Assembly (NCBI GenBank): GCA_022798035.1
Contig: JAAWLS010000167.1
Coordinates: forward strand, 1 to 5,572
Source of the DNA: Lachnospiraceae bacterium
GTDB lineage: Bacteria; Bacillota; Clostridia; Lachnospirales; Lachnospiraceae
Direction: 5' to 3'
DNA: 5,572 nt
Shown piece after piece: positions 5,475 to 5,572 of the stretch. Within the stretch, counting starts at the first letter, position 1. The number at the start of each line of letters is the position of its first letter. The translations under genes were made by a program, and so were the position numbers. The notes beneath the pieces were generated by a model, which was given only the letters and a program-made list of their open reading frames with translations, had not been told where the DNA came from and did no database searches.

Positions 5475-5503
5475 ATTATAATTCACACTAAAACATTTCT
5501 CAA
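5475..5503 (-). promoter_or_regulatory. Sigma-A-type promoter of the DUF2164-like gene
   Basis: On the minus strand TTGAGA (5498-5503), a 17-bp spacer and TATAAT (5475-5480) form a near-consensus promoter. The predicted start near 5468 gives a leader of about 40 nt or less. The good promoter suggests the downstream gene was recently active. Confidence 0.8.
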
Positions 5504-5531
5504 GATAAACAGGAACAAGAAACCATATATC

Positions 5532-5542
5532 TCATCCGATGA
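5532..5542. repeat. Short dyad next to the edge palindrome
   Basis: TCATC-C-GATGA is a 5+1+5 inverted repeat ending 4 bp before the 26-bp dyad. It may be a second half of the same control region or chance. Confidence 0.25.
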
Positions 5543-5546
5543 TTAT

Positions 5547-5572
5547 GGTATAATATCTGACGATATTATACC
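5547..5572. promoter_or_regulatory. Perfect 11-bp inverted repeat over a possible plus-strand extended -10
   Basis: GGTATAATATC (5547-5557) and GATATTATACC (5562-5572) are exact reverse complements around TGAC. On the plus strand TGG directly precedes TATAAT (5549-5554), which is an extended -10 pointing out of the window. A dyad laid over a -10 looks like a repressor operator for a divergent gene beyond 5572. The repeat runs to the last base and may extend further. No GC-rich stem or T run is present, so it is not a terminator. Confidence 0.45.

Noticed and set aside
1..5572. CRISPR array, insertion sequence, tRNA or rRNA genes
   Set aside because: No regularly spaced repeats, transposase-like frames, tRNA arms or rRNA segments were seen on either strand.

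Overview
The window holds the regulatory head of a 1,2-propanediol utilisation (pdu) bacterial microcompartment locus. Every gene I can support is on the minus strand, so transcription runs from high to low coordinates. Gene style points to a Gram-positive anaerobe of the Clostridia, most likely a gut Lachnospiraceae. The reasons are AGGAGG-type ribosome sites, AT-rich spacers, a YesM/YesN-like regulator pair carrying a PocR sensor domain, and pduAB shell genes. The taxon is inference; nothing in the window proves it.

Layout in transcription order. At 5572-5426 there is a 26-bp dyad at the window edge and a good sigma-A-type promoter. At 5425-5157 there is a small DUF2164-like gene broken by a one-base frameshift. 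From 5156 to 4828 there is a spacer with an extended -10 promoter. From 4827 to 2496 lie a PocR-domain histidine-kinase-like sensor and a receiver-AraC response regulator. They are followed after 33 nt by an iron-dependent alcohol dehydrogenase closely resembling PduQ (2462-1323). A strong intrinsic terminator at 1238-1272 closes this unit. A 450-nt spacer then carries the pdu shell promoter, with a pair of 21-bp-spaced direct repeats just upstream of its -10. The shell operon begins with pduA (869-591) and pduB (506 to the window edge, C-terminus missing).

Likely working scheme (inference). The PocR domain senses a small ligand, plausibly 1,2-propanediol. The AraC-type regulator binds the direct repeats and turns on the shell operon. 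PduQ reduces propionaldehyde to 1-propanol and regenerates NAD+, but it is made from the sensor-regulator transcript rather than the shell transcript.

Most notable points: the sensor keeps a candidate phospho-acceptor histidine but has lost recognisable ATP-binding boxes, so it looks like a pseudokinase. Its partner receiver has an altered acidic pocket. The kinase gene may continue in the -1 frame up to the regulator start. The pdu promoter shows an AraC-style tandem site.
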